Origin: a bacterium
GTDB lineage: Bacteria > Oederibacteriota > PGYV01 > DSBP01
Direction of reading: 5' to 3'
DNA length: 11,973 bases
Assembly: GCA_011049465.1 (NCBI GenBank)
Contig: DSBP01000348.1
Span: forward strand, 1-11,973
Both the position numbers and the translations under genes were made by a program. How positions within the stretch are numbered: the first letter of the stretch is position 1; each line of letters begins with the position of its first letter. A model generated the notes under the pieces. The model did no database searches, was not told where the DNA came from, and saw only the letters and a list, made by a program, of their open reading frames with translations. Shown in pieces: positions 1-7,531 of the stretch.

Positions 1-22
1 ATTCCAAATTGTAAATTGTCTT
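1..22. repeat. AT-rich period-7 direct repeat, copy 1
   Basis: Two heptads, CAAATTG and TAAATTG, follow an ATTC remnant at the window edge. Almost the same 22 bases recur at 317-338, with one mismatch. The window probably begins inside a longer array. The two copies bracket the inverted-repeat element at 33-243. Function unknown. Confidence 0.6.
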
Positions 23-32
23 CGCTGGAGGT

Positions 33-243
33 GGGCCGGGGCAGGCAGCGGAGAAATTTCGCCGATTTACATCGGCGGCGAGCCCGGTCAGATGAAGACT
101 CGTGAATATGCGCGATTTTGCTTGCGCGGATTTTAGGGCGTCTTGACCGCTGAGGTGTATTGATGTTTGGGATGGCGTTGAATAGCGCACAACGCAGACG
201 CGCCCTGAGTTCTCGACGAAATTTTCCGCTGCCCGCCCCGTCC
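33..243. repeat. Inverted-repeat-bounded element (MITE-like or structured RNA)
   Basis: The ends form an imperfect inverted repeat of about 27 bp: 33-61 contains GGCAGCGGAGAAATTTCG and 217-243 contains CGAAATTTTCCGCTGCC. Nested inside are a perfect hairpin (GCCGAT, loop TTAC, ATCGGC, 61-76), a bulged pairing of AGGGCGTCT (136-144) with AGACGCGCCCT (about 197-207), and a bulged pairing of CGGTCA plus AAGAC (about 85-100) with GTCTTGACCG (about 141-150). There is no ORF of note and no clear target-site duplication. It could be a non-autonomous transposable element or an RNA with a long closing stem. The sequence alone does not decide. Confidence 0.5.
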
Positions 244-251
244 TGCGGTAG

Positions 252-272
252 AGACGGGCCTTGTGCCCGTCT
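252..272. repeat. REP-like hairpin
   Basis: A perfect 8-bp stem, AGACGGGC / GCCCGTCT, closes a 5-base loop (CTTGT). No T-run follows, so it is more like a short intergenic palindromic repeat than a terminator. It lies in the gene-free stretch before acpS. Confidence 0.5.
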
Positions 273-306
273 AAGCGTCTTGTCTTTCAGTGTTCGTATT
301 AACCTG

Positions 307-338
307 CAAATTGAAAATTCCAAATTATAAATTGTCTT
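307..338. repeat. AT-rich period-7 array, copy 2
   Basis: Four consecutive heptads with an AAATT core: CAAATTG, AAAATTC, CAAATTA, TAAATTG (307-334). The last 18 bases before TCTT match the array at the start of the window. Tandem heptads of this kind are also seen, with other unit sequences, at 7532, 10088 and 11483. Confidence 0.65.
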
Positions 339-374
339 TGATTTGCCGTGCTTGAGTGTTTTGTTGTGAAAGTA

Positions 375-453
375 TTTGTAGGCGCAAACTTCAGTTTGCG
401 GTATTTTGAAGCGGTATTTGAAAGGCGCGCGAACTAAAGTTCGCGGCTACAAA
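375..453. repeat. Pair of inverted palindromic units (BIME-like)
   Basis: TTTGTAG (375-381) and CTACAAA (447-453) bound two hairpins. Unit 1 is CGCAAAC, loop TTCA, GTTTGCG (383-400). Unit 2 is CGCGAACT, loop AA, AGTTCGCG (428-445). Reverse-complementing unit 1 aligns it with unit 2, and the A/G difference in the stem is matched by a T/C change on the other side. This is the head-to-head arrangement of bacterial interspersed mosaic elements. No REP-type transposase gene is in the window. Confidence 0.6.
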
Positions 454-532
454 GGCGGCTGCTGCGATCTCTTCGTAAGTCCCAAACCGTTTTAAATAAA
501 AACAGGTTTATTTTCCAACCTCTTTATGCTAA

Positions 533-547
533 TATTATTTTATAATG
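533..547 (+). promoter_or_regulatory. Possible -10 element for leaderless acpS
   Basis: TATTAT (533-538) sits 6 bases before the acpS ATG, so the predicted transcript would begin at or next to the start codon. No Shine-Dalgarno sequence is visible before the ATG. The -35 region is poor. TATAAT at 541-546 overlaps the ATG and cannot by itself serve this start codon. Confidence 0.3.
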
Positions 548-910
548 ATACTCGGCATAGGGATTGATATTTGCGACATAGCGAAGCTTAAAAGGGCGAT
601 TAGGGCCCGGGAAAGTTTTTTGCGCAGGGTTTTCAGTGAGAACGAGATACGCTACTGCTCCGGGAAAAAGGACCCTCTGCTCCATTACGCGGGGCGTTTT
701 GCCGTTAAGGAGGCTTTTATAAAGGCTGTGTCGGTCGATAAGTCCATGCGGCTTAATGAAGTGGAGACGCAAAACGATAAAAACGGGAAGCCTGAGATAA
801 TAATGAACGCTGTAATAAGAGCGGCTTTGAAAAAAAAGAGTGCAAAAAGGGCCATGATAAGCATAACGCACACAAAAACAGCTGCTGCGGCTGTCTGCGT
901 AATAAGCTGA
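545..910 (+). CDS. acpS: Holo-[acyl-carrier-protein] synthase
   Basis: AcpS transfers 4'-phosphopantetheine from coenzyme A to a serine of apo-acyl carrier protein and so activates ACP for fatty acid synthesis in the cytoplasm. The 121-residue length is normal for the family. The N-terminal GIGIDI block holds the Mg-binding Asp8. FSENEIRYC (residues 30-38) and AGRFAVKEAFIKA (49-61, with metal-binding Glu56) are the hallmark motifs, and the C-terminus has the ISITHT strand in place of the more usual S-x-SH. The ATG start puts the GIGID block at the expected position. No ribosome binding site is visible, so a leaderless transcript is possible. It is the first gene of the operon, 15 bases before the nnrE-nnrD fusion, an adjacency seen in many bacteria. 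Confidence 0.97.
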   Translation: MILGIGIDICDIAKLKRAIRARESFLRRVFSENEIRYCSGKKDPLLHYAGRFAVKEAFIKAVSVDKSMRLNEVETQNDKNGKPEIIMNAVIRAALKKKSAKRAMISITHTKTAAAAVCVIS

Positions 911-925
911 AAAAGGGGTGAGCTT

Positions 926-2473
926 TTGTATCTTGTGACTTCTGCTGAGATGAAGGCAATAGACGCCGAAACCATTGAGAGTTACGGCATACCGGCTGTG
1001 GTGCTTATGGAAAACGCCGGAGCAAATGTCGTATCTGCCATGGGGCGTGAGATTGGCGGGGCGGTTTTCAAAACCGTCAACATATTCTGCGGGCAGGGAA
1101 ACAACGGGGGGGACGGTTTTGTCGTCGCGAGGCACTTAAAGAGCGAAGGCGCGTACCCGAGAATATTTTTCGCGGGTGTGCCGGAAAAACTGTCGCCGGA
1201 AGCGAAAATAAATCATGACGCCGCGGAAAAGTACGGCATTGAAATCATAAAACTGGCGGAACTGGCGGACGTGGAAAAAAACGCGCATCTTATCAGCTCC
1301 TGCGACGCTGTGGTTGACGCGCTCTTTGGCACCGGGCTCGACAGGGATGTGGATGGGCTGATGGCGGGTTTAATTGTGCTGATAAACTCAATCGGGAGAT
1401 ACACCGTAGCGGTTGACATACCGTCGGGTGTTGACGCGGACACGGGCGATATAAGGGGTGTTGCTGTTTACGCGTCACTTACAGTGACATTCGGGCTGCC
1501 CAAGGCAGGGATAACAATTTTCCCCGGGCTTGAATACGTCGGAAAACTGATAGTTGCTGACATAAACTTTCCTGTTGAACTGCTCTCAAGGCCGCGGCAG
1601 CAGGTGCTGATTACAAAAGAGATAGCTGCGCCGATGCTTCCTTACAGGCATCCTAACGCAAACAAGGGGCACTTTGGGCCGGTTCTTATTATCGGCGGGT
1701 CAAAGGGCATGGGCGGAGCCGTGTCGCTCGCGGCAAAGGCCGCCTTAAAAGCGGGCGCGGGTATTGTGACAGCATGCGTCCCTGAGAGCCTTCACGATTC
1801 GGTTAAATGCGGCAATGATGAGGTTATTGTCGCCGCGGTAAAAGAGACAGATGACGGTTTTATCTCCGCGCAAAGCTATGAACGGATAATTGAGCTTGCA
1901 AATAAGGCGAAAATCGTCGTTATAGGGCCGGGAATGGGGAGAAAACCCGAGACCGCTGAGCTGGCGCGCAGGCTGATACGCGAAATAGACAAGCCCCTTG
2001 TCATAGACGCTGACGGAATAAACGCTGTTTCAGAAGACAAAAACTGCTTGAAAAACATTAAAAAAGATGTTATTATTACTCCGCACATTGGTGAGATGTC
2101 CGGGCTTTGCGGCGTTTCAATAGAAATGCTGATAAGGGACAAAATCGGGGCATTGAAAGAGTTTGTTGACAGCTTCAAAGTAAATGTTGTCTTAAAGGAC
2201 GGGCGGTCAATAACAATAGATACGGAAAAAAATATTTACGTGAATACCACGGGCAATTCCGGAATGGCAACGCCCGGAAGCGGCGATGTGCTCGCGGGCG
2301 TGATAGCGGCTTTCATGGCGCACGGCCTCATAAGCGTGAGGGCCGCCATAAGCGCGAATTATGCGCACGGGCTCGCCGGGGATCTTTTGCTTAACGAGAT
2401 AAGCGGTGAGGGAATCACTGCGGGCGACATAGTTAAATATATACCTGTCGCCATAAAAAACATGAAACAATAG
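926..2473 (+). CDS. nnrDE: Bifunctional NAD(P)H-hydrate epimerase / ADP-dependent NAD(P)H-hydrate dehydratase
   Basis: This fused repair enzyme restores damaged NADH and NADPH. The N-terminal YjeF_N domain (about residues 1-215) interconverts the R and S hydrates. The C-terminal ribokinase-like domain (about 230-515) dehydrates the S form using ADP. Visible N-domain motifs are LMENAG (27-32), GQGNNGGDG (56-64), DALFGTG (131-137) and DIPSGVD (164-170). C-domain motifs are GHFGPVLIIGGSKGMGGA, VIGPGMGR, VIDADGINA, ITPHIGEM and the catalytic TPGSGDVLAG (449-458, Asp454). The length of 515 residues fits the fused family. The start is TTG, preceded by GGGGTGA about 5 bases upstream. The next gene begins 9 bases after the stop. 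Confidence 0.97.
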   Translation: MYLVTSAEMKAIDAETIESYGIPAVVLMENAGANVVSAMGREIGGAVFKTVNIFCGQGNNGGDGFVVARHLKSEGAYPRIFFAGVPEKLSPEAKINHDAAEKYGIEIIKLAELADVEKNAHLISSCDAVVDALFGTGLDRDVDGLMAGLIVLINSIGRYTVAVDIPSGVDADTGDIRGVAVYASLTVTFGLPKAGITIFPGLEYVGKLIVADINFPVELLSRPRQQVLITKEIAAPMLPYRHPNANKGHFGPVLIIGGSKGMGGAVSLAAKAALKAGAGIVTACVPESLHDSVKCGNDEVIVAAVKETDDGFISAQSYERIIELANKAKIVVIGPGMGRKPETAELARRLIREIDKPLVIDADGINAVSEDKNCLKNIKKDVIITPHIGEMSGLCGVSIEMLIRDKIGALKEFVDSFKVNVVLKDGRSITIDTEKNIYVNTTGNSGMATPGSGDVLAGVIAAFMAHGLISVRAAISANYAHGLAGDLLLNEISGEGITAGDIVKYIPVAIKNMKQ

Positions 2474-2482
2474 GAGGCAACT

Positions 2483-2947
2483 ATGGTTGTGCCGATTCTT
2501 CTGATTCTGATGTCGCTGCTCTTTGTCATTATGTGGAGCTGGATAATATCCATTTTTGTGCAGAACGTAAAGCTCAAGAACAGAATCGAAGAGCTTATTA
2601 ACCAGCCGCTGACAATGGAGCAGAAGGAAGAGCTCGACAACCTTCAGCTTGACCTGGATACAAACGCCTACAGGGCGCGCAACGCGAAGCGTGTGGTGCT
2701 TATATTCGGGTTCATCTATGTTGCCACCGTATTCCTACTTGTCTGGCTCAACAGCCGCTACGGGCTTTTTACATACGACGGGCTTCTCTCGAACATGAAA
2801 CTGACAATGATGATAGTTATTCTCTTCTTCACGCCGGGGTATATCGGCCTTGAAGTGATATCCAATACGGAAGGGGCCTCAGGGGATATAGCCCAGAGGT
2901 TGAGGTTCTCCGAAGAGTTAAAACCCGGGGAAGAAGTTGAAGTATAA
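2483..2947 (+). CDS. Small three-helix membrane protein, function unknown
   Basis: Not recognised. The 154 residues contain a first hydrophobic segment at about 3-27, a charged amphipathic stretch at about 28-70 rich in Leu/Glu/Lys and able to form a coiled coil, and two further membrane segments at about 71-90 and 107-127. An acidic tail (EELKPGEEVEV) follows. An AGGAGG ribosome binding site (2472-2477) lies 5 bases before the ATG and overlaps the nnrD stop region. The 3' end overlaps the next gene by 11 bases, so the two are probably translated together and may act together in the envelope. No enzyme motif is visible. Confidence 0.8.
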   Translation: MVVPILLILMSLLFVIMWSWIISIFVQNVKLKNRIEELINQPLTMEQKEELDNLQLDLDTNAYRARNAKRVVLIFGFIYVATVFLLVWLNSRYGLFTYDGLLSNMKLTMMIVILFFTPGYIGLEVISNTEGASGDIAQRLRFSEELKPGEEVEV

Positions 2948-3302
2948 GCTTTTGGCGGCAATGGCGGTTGCGGCACTGCTCTTTCAGTCATGCGCCACGG
3001 CCCGTATTGCGGGCGAGATAATCGATTTCAAGATAACGCCGGAAAAAGGCATAAGGCCGGGAACCATAGTATCGGTTGAGGTGCTGACAACAGCGGCTGT
3101 TGAAAAAGTTTATGGATACCTGGATGTTATGGGCTCTCCGAAAATACCGCTGAAATATGATTCTTCAAGGGGCGTCTGGGCCTTTAAATACATGATACCC
3201 GTAACATTTGCCGTGCCAAAGGGAGAATTCACCGCAAGCGTTGAGGCTGTAACCAAGAGCGGTGAAAAATATACCGCGAGTAAAAAGGTAAGCACACACT
3301 AA
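2937..3302 (+). CDS. Putative lipoprotein, function unknown
   Basis: A 121-residue protein with a lipoprotein-type signal: basic MKYK, a hydrophobic stretch, then LLFQSC with the presumed lipidated Cys19. The remainder looks like a small beta-sandwich, with alternating hydrophobic strands such as GTIVSVEVLT and KVYGYLDVMG, and could be an Ig-like or FN3-like domain. No named family is recognised. The TTG start at 2937 is chosen because it keeps the signal peptide intact and has GGGGAAG just upstream. The first internal Met (residue 9) would remove the signal's basic region. It overlaps the preceding membrane protein by 11 bases, suggesting a partner role in the envelope. Confidence 0.75.
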   Translation: MKYKLLAAMAVAALLFQSCATARIAGEIIDFKITPEKGIRPGTIVSVEVLTTAAVEKVYGYLDVMGSPKIPLKYDSSRGVWAFKYMIPVTFAVPKGEFTASVEAVTKSGEKYTASKKVSTH

Positions 3303-3376
3303 GGATTATTGTTTAAACCGCGAGCTGAAAACAAGATGCCGGCTTTTTTTATGCGCGGGCAGGAGGCTGTTAAAAA

Positions 3377-4219
3377 ATGAAAAAAAAGGCTGTTTCAAAA
3401 ACAAGAGGAAAAAGCGGGAGAGCGCCGAAAGCATCCGGCGCGGCCGGCGCTGCCTTGGAACCGGTAAACCGGAGGAATTATAAGATTGAGGCGGTTATTA
3501 TAGCCGTGGTTGTGATTGCGGCGGGCGCGGCTGTTTATAAAACAATTGATTATTTTACCGGATGGGGAGACCCTGAAAAGTCCGTAAAAAGGGAGCTTAT
3601 AAGGGCGGAAAAAAACGCGATAAATAAAAAATACGGGGAAGCGGCGGAAATATACAGAAACATAATCCGGCGTTACGGAAAAACAGAAAAACTGCAGGAG
3701 GATGTCAGGCACGCGCGGTTAAACCTCGCGAAGGCCAACAAAGACGCGGAAAACCACCTTGAAGCCATTGCCTTATACGAGGAACTCATCGCTGAATACG
3801 CGCAGAACAACAACGACATGCACGCGTGGCTTCTCCTGGAGCTTGGAGAGAGCCACAAGGCCATAATGAGTTTTGACGGCGCCATAGAAGCATACAATAC
3901 GGTTATTAAAAAATTTCCGGAAAGCGACTGGGCGGCTGAGGCGCTGTTCGGAATAGCGGATACGTATAAGGAAAAAAAGGACATGAAAAATGCCGAAAAA
4001 TATTACGATGAAATAATAAAAAAATATAAAAAGGGGTTTTTAAGCGCGGAAGCAATGACAAACAAGGCCATACTGAGGGAGCAGGACGGAAAGATAGACG
4101 AAGCAGTAAAGATTTACCGGGTCATAGTGGCCGAATATCCTGACATTGTGACCGAATACGCGAAAAGCCGGCTGGACGCGCTTTCGGGCGGCAAAACAAG
4201 CGCTTCTGACGCCAGATAA
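3377..4219 (+). CDS. Membrane-anchored tetratricopeptide repeat protein
   Basis: A 280-residue protein with a strongly basic cytoplasmic N-terminus (1-36), one transmembrane helix at about 37-55, and a periplasmic-side region made of about five TPR-like helical hairpins. The repeats show the usual A-x-x-x-Y pattern, for example YGEAAEIYRNII, LEAIALYEELI, FDGAIEAYNTVI, MKNAEKYYDEII and IDEAVKIYRVIV. The layout resembles the YfgM/BamD class of envelope TPR scaffolds, but no specific orthology can be claimed. AGGAGG (3361-3366) lies 10 bases before the ATG, rather far. It is separated by 74 bases from the upstream lipoprotein and by 48 bases from the preferred thiL start. Confidence 0.85.
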   Translation: MKKKAVSKTRGKSGRAPKASGAAGAALEPVNRRNYKIEAVIIAVVVIAAGAAVYKTIDYFTGWGDPEKSVKRELIRAEKNAINKKYGEAAEIYRNIIRRYGKTEKLQEDVRHARLNLAKANKDAENHLEAIALYEELIAEYAQNNNDMHAWLLLELGESHKAIMSFDGAIEAYNTVIKKFPESDWAAEALFGIADTYKEKKDMKNAEKYYDEIIKKYKKGFLSAEAMTNKAILREQDGKIDEAVKIYRVIVAEYPDIVTEYAKSRLDALSGGKTSASDAR

Positions 4220-4226
4220 GCGGCAG

Positions 4227-4245
4227 GCCCGCTTTAAAGGCGGGC
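4227..4245 (+). promoter_or_regulatory. Intercistronic hairpin before thiL
   Basis: GCCCGC (4227-4232) and GCGGGC (4240-4245) form a perfect GC-rich stem around TTTAAAG. It lies between the TPR gene stop and thiL. No T-run follows, so it is not a classical terminator. It could stabilise the upstream message or be a repeat relic. Confidence 0.4.
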
Positions 4246-4267
4246 GCGCTGACGGCGGATGACAATA

Positions 4268-5251
4268 ATGAGAGAAAATGATTTCATAAAAAGAATAAGA
4301 AGCAGTGTTGAACCCTCTAAAAACCCCCTTGTAAAAGGAATCGGAGATGATTGCGCCGTAATCCCCCTTGATAAGTCTCGCCATACTCTCCTGACAACAG
4401 ACGCGTTTGTCGAGGGGGTTCACTTTAAAAGGGCGTATTTCAGGCCGGAACAGATAGGCGAAAAAGCAATGGCTGTCAATATATCGGATATCTGCGCGAT
4501 GGGCGGCATGCCGAAATACGCGCTTGTTACCATAGGCTTTCCAAAAAAGGAAAAGCAGGCTTTTATAGACAGGGTCTATTGCGGGATAATAGGCGCGGCA
4601 AAGAGATTCAATGCTGATATTGTGGGCGGTGATACTGTGTCATCGCCCTCTCTTTTTATCTCAATAACGGTTTGGGGAGAGGCGGAGAAACGCGAGATAA
4701 TGATGAGAAGCGGGGCAAGGCCGGGCGACGGGCTGTTTGTGACCGGTTTTCTGGGCAGCTCAGCCGCAGGGCTTGATTTTTTAAAGCGGTTAAAAGCAAG
4801 GGCCACCGGAGCAAAGGAACTGCTTGCCGTAAACAGCCATCTTCAGCCGCAGCCAAGGCTGAGAGAGGGGCGTCTCCTGGCAAAGAGCGGCATAGTTACC
4901 GCCTGTATTGATGTGTCGGACGGCCTGGTAAATGACACTATGCGCATATGCGGGGAAAGCGGCACCGGCGCGGTAATTTACGCCGAAAACCTTCCTGTAT
5001 GCGCCTCAACACAGGCCATTGCGTCCCGTTTTGGAAAAGATCCCGTGGATTATGCCCTTTACGGAGGAGAGGATTTTGAACTTCTTTTTACCGTGGGGAA
5101 AAAGGATATTGGCAGGCTTGTAAAACTCGCGCGAGCGCGTTCAGTGCCTGTATTCAGGGCCGGGGTTATTACCGCGGGAAAGTCTGTTCTTATAGAAAGA
5201 AACGGCAGGAAGAGCAGGCCGGCAGAGGGCGCTATATGGAACCATTTTTAA
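4268..5251 (+). CDS. thiL: Thiamine-monophosphate kinase
   Basis: ThiL phosphorylates thiamine monophosphate with ATP to give thiamine diphosphate, the last step of cofactor synthesis. Motifs in order are GIGDDCAV, TTDAFVEGVHF, MAVNISDICAMGGMP, VGGDT, MRSGARPGD, IDVSDGL and YALYGGEDFELLFTV. They cover the ATP- and Mg-binding surface of the PurM/ThiL fold. I prefer the ATG at 4268, giving 327 residues, because GGCGGA at 4254-4259 is well spaced for it. An in-frame ATG at 4259 would add only three residues (MTI) and overlaps that ribosome binding site. The 3' end overlaps tsaE by 16 bases. No TPP riboswitch is visible in the short upstream gap. Confidence 0.96.
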   Translation: MRENDFIKRIRSSVEPSKNPLVKGIGDDCAVIPLDKSRHTLLTTDAFVEGVHFKRAYFRPEQIGEKAMAVNISDICAMGGMPKYALVTIGFPKKEKQAFIDRVYCGIIGAAKRFNADIVGGDTVSSPSLFISITVWGEAEKREIMMRSGARPGDGLFVTGFLGSSAAGLDFLKRLKARATGAKELLAVNSHLQPQPRLREGRLLAKSGIVTACIDVSDGLVNDTMRICGESGTGAVIYAENLPVCASTQAIASRFGKDPVDYALYGGEDFELLFTVGKKDIGRLVKLARARSVPVFRAGVITAGKSVLIERNGRKSRPAEGAIWNHF

Positions 5252-5712
5252 GGGGGTTTAGAAAAAGAGGAAGGGCCGTCATTACAAAAGGCGAACAGCA
5301 GACCTTCGCGCTTGGCGGGAAATTCGCAGCCGGGATTACAGCCGGAGAAAAAACAGCTTTAATAGGCGGGCTCGGCGCGGGAAAGACATGTTTCATAAAG
5401 GGGGCGGTAAAAGGGCTCGGCGCCGGGGATTCGGAGGCGTGCAGCCCAACTTTCGCGATTGTAAGGGAGTATAAAGGCCCGGGCCCGGTGATATACCATT
5501 TTGATTTTTACAGGCTAAAGGATTTTGCGGAGCTTGAAAATATCGGGTACAGGGACTACCTGAATGACGGGTGCAGTGTGATTTTCGCCGAATGGGCGGA
5601 CAATATACCGGAGACTTCGCGTGATTTTTCGCGGGCAGTAGTCATTTCGCCGGCGGGAAAAAATTCGCGGCGGGTGGAATTTTACGAAAAAAAGGTGAAA
5701 AATAGGTGCTGA
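5236..5712 (+). CDS. tsaE: tRNA t6A biosynthesis ATPase TsaE
   Basis: TsaE is the small ATPase that works with TsaB and TsaD to make N6-threonylcarbamoyladenosine at position 37 of ANN-decoding tRNAs. The 158-residue protein has the P-loop GGLGAGKT (44-51), the family motif SPTFAIV, HFDFYRL, and the conserved IFAEWADNIP near the end. The family usually has GDLGAGKT, so Asp to Gly at the second P-loop position is a small deviation. The ATG at 5236 is supported by AGAGGG six bases upstream and overlaps the thiL 3' end. It gives a slightly long, basic N-terminus. Its stop codon overlaps the start region of tsaB. Confidence 0.96.
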   Translation: MEPFLRGFRKRGRAVITKGEQQTFALGGKFAAGITAGEKTALIGGLGAGKTCFIKGAVKGLGAGDSEACSPTFAIVREYKGPGPVIYHFDFYRLKDFAELENIGYRDYLNDGCSVIFAEWADNIPETSRDFSRAVVISPAGKNSRRVEFYEKKVKNRC

Positions 5713-6377
5713 AACTGCTGATTGACACGTCAAATAAAGAGGCCGGCGCGGGAGTATACGATTCCGGCAGGTGCCTTTACGAGGAATACGCGGAAGCAGG
5801 ACGGGCGTATAACAGCATTATAATGGGGCTCATAGACAGGGTCATGGAAAAGGCGGGAAAAGAGGCGGCGGATTTTGACCTGTTTTGCGCGTCGCTGGGC
5901 CCGGGCTCTTTTACGGGGATACGGGTGGGAATATCCGTGATGAAAGCTTTTGCCTCGGCGCTTGGAAAGGGTTTTTTCGGAGCTCCGGTGCCGGATATAA
6001 TGGCGGTAACTGCGGAAAAAGGCTTATTGCCTGCTATTGACGCGGGCAGGGGGGAAGTATATACTGTAGCTGAAAATGGAGAGTATGTCATAATGGAAGA
6101 AAATATGTTCTTTTCGCGGTTTTTAAAGGGGCGCAAAGCCGCGCTGCTTTCGTTTGACGCGCGGCTTATAAGCCTGGCGGAAAAAAACAGCGCCGAGTAC
6201 CGGGTTTTGCCGCGCATTGAATTAAGCGCGTTTAACATACTGGCGGAGAAAAACGGAGCCGCGAATATAAAAGAAGCGGTCTATAAGGCCGGGGCGGTTT
6301 ATGTCAGAAGGCCCGCTGCGGTTGAAAAAAAAGAGGGGAAAGGTGAAAAAAATGAACAGATTGGGAACAATATTTAA
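5706..6377 (+). CDS. tsaB: tRNA t6A biosynthesis protein TsaB
   Basis: TsaB is an inactive ASKHA-fold paralogue of TsaD that forms a heterodimer with it in the t6A machinery. The 223-residue length is normal. The diagnostic block is CASLGPGSFTGIRVGISVMKAFASAL, of which GPGSFTGIR is the core, followed by AIDAGRGEVY. The N-terminus LLIDTSNKEAGAGVY matches the first ASKHA strand pair. The usual H-S-E region after it reads AYNSIIMGLID here, so it is divergent. The start is GTG with AAGGTGA 7 bases upstream. It overlaps tsaE by 7 bases and the next gene by 26. Neither rimI nor tsaD, common neighbours, follows. Confidence 0.93.
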   Translation: MLKLLIDTSNKEAGAGVYDSGRCLYEEYAEAGRAYNSIIMGLIDRVMEKAGKEAADFDLFCASLGPGSFTGIRVGISVMKAFASALGKGFFGAPVPDIMAVTAEKGLLPAIDAGRGEVYTVAENGEYVIMEENMFFSRFLKGRKAALLSFDARLISLAEKNSAEYRVLPRIELSAFNILAEKNGAANIKEAVYKAGAVYVRRPAAVEKKEGKGEKNEQIGNNI

Positions 6378-6852
6378 GGCATCGCTGGCTGTGGGAGTGA
6401 TAGCATTTGTGCTGGAAGTCGCGGGGTATCTGTTGTTTACAGAGGCATATGGGCCGTTTTTCAGCGGGCCCGAAGGAATCGGCGCAGGCATGCTTTTCGG
6501 GATAAAGCTGCTGGGAGCCTGCCTTGTCACGGCTTTTTTCATAACGGTATTCTTTGATTTTAGTTATGATTCCCTGCCGGGCGGGTTTCTGAGAAAATCA
6601 ATAAATTTTTCCTTTATTATATGGGCGCTGCAGGTTCTTCCTGTTTCGCTGAGGCTGCTTATCGCGGGCAGTATAAAGGGCGAGTTTTTCATGCTTGTGG
6701 CGGCACAGCATTATCTGATATCGCTCATTCTGGCGCTTGTATTGAGCGGGATTTATATTGAGAGGAAGAGGAAGGCGGATGAAGCGTTGCAGGCAAAAGA
6801 GGAGAAGGCAAAAGGAGGAGAAAGCCATGAAAAAAGCGATATTACTCTTTAG
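6352..6852 (+). CDS. Four-helix integral membrane protein, function unknown
   Basis: Not recognised. From the ATG at 6352 the product is 166 residues with hydrophobic segments at about 10-29, 44-66, 83-104 and 117-135, ending in a charged tail (ERKRKADEALQAKEE) likely to be cytoplasmic. A longer in-frame start at 6301 would add 17 basic residues lying wholly inside tsaB. I prefer 6352 because AAAGGTGA sits 5-6 bases upstream and the first helix then begins normally. It overlaps tsaB and the next gene by 26 bases each, so it is embedded in a translationally coupled cluster. Confidence 0.8.
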   Translation: MNRLGTIFKASLAVGVIAFVLEVAGYLLFTEAYGPFFSGPEGIGAGMLFGIKLLGACLVTAFFITVFFDFSYDSLPGGFLRKSINFSFIIWALQVLPVSLRLLIAGSIKGEFFMLVAAQHYLISLILALVLSGIYIERKRKADEALQAKEEKAKGGESHEKSDITL

Positions 6853-7495
6853 TCTTATATTCGTTGTTATTTCAATATCTTTTGCGTCGGCAACGCCTGC
6901 GGCGGAGGCGGAAGAGGCGGAAAAGCCCGGAGAGCGTAGGATTTTCATTCAGGTCGGCGCCCTTGAGCAGAAAGACAGGGACAAGTTTATCTTAAGGCGC
7001 ATGAGCGGGCAGATAGAGTTTTATACCGACGAAAAAACAAACACATACATAAGGACAGAGGGCTCAAAAGAATCTGCGGCAGCCGGCACGTATATTTCGG
7101 TGAGAGGGCCGAAAAACGCGAATGCCATACTTGCCAATGCTGTTTATGTTTACAGGGACAAAGATGAGTTTGATGAATTCAATTCCGTGACCCTGGGCGA
7201 CGGCCCGGCAGAGGGCGCCGGAATATCAGAGGAGAGGGGCGTCGTGCTTGAGCAGGAGAATGTTTTTGAGGCCCTTGACGAGGAGCTCAGGCCGCTGCTG
7301 ATTGGGAAAGACGGCGGGAAAAAGGTTATGGTGTCGTTTGACGAGGGGACGTACTGGGTTTTTATTGAGAAGAAGGATGAAAAGAACCTTGCGATAGCGG
7401 ACAGGCTGAAGCTTTACTTTGACAGGAGGCTGTCAGTAAGGCAGAAGTCAATACCGATAAAGATAGTTGCGGACAGGATTAAGGCAGGGTATTGA
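6827..7495 (+). CDS. Secreted (periplasmic) protein, function unknown
   Basis: Not recognised. The 222-residue product starts at the ATG at 6827, preceded by AAGGAGG at a good distance. The Sec signal is MKKAILLF plus a hydrophobic core, with an A-x-A cleavage site after Ala22. An Ala/Glu-rich linker follows. The first half (about 35-115) has short beta-type segments such as GQIEFYTD and GTYISVRGP, reminiscent of small OB-like beta-barrel domains (for example DUF5666), but this is weak. The second half mixes acidic stretches with a predicted alpha/beta region. A longer frame from 6758 would add a very basic leader overlapping the upstream gene and is unlikely. It is the last gene of the operon. 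Confidence 0.8.
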   Translation: MKKAILLFSLIFVVISISFASATPAAEAEEAEKPGERRIFIQVGALEQKDRDKFILRRMSGQIEFYTDEKTNTYIRTEGSKESAAAGTYISVRGPKNANAILANAVYVYRDKDEFDEFNSVTLGDGPAEGAGISEERGVVLEQENVFEALDEELRPLLIGKDGGKKVMVSFDEGTYWVFIEKKDEKNLAIADRLKLYFDRRLSVRQKSIPIKIVADRIKAGY

Positions 7496-7531
7496 AGAGC
7501 AGTGTGAATTTATGAGCTTATGACTGAAAAA

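Noticed and set aside
541..546. Consensus TATAAT as the acpS -10
   Set aside because: It overlaps the ATG, so transcription would start inside the gene. TATTAT at 533 is the only fitting candidate.
524..1135. Long minus-strand open frame opposite acpS and nnrDE
   Set aside because: It is antisense to two well-recognised genes, has no ribosome binding site and encodes no recognisable domain.
4220..4267. TPP riboswitch before thiL
   Set aside because: The gap is 48 bases and contains only one hairpin, too short for the THI box.
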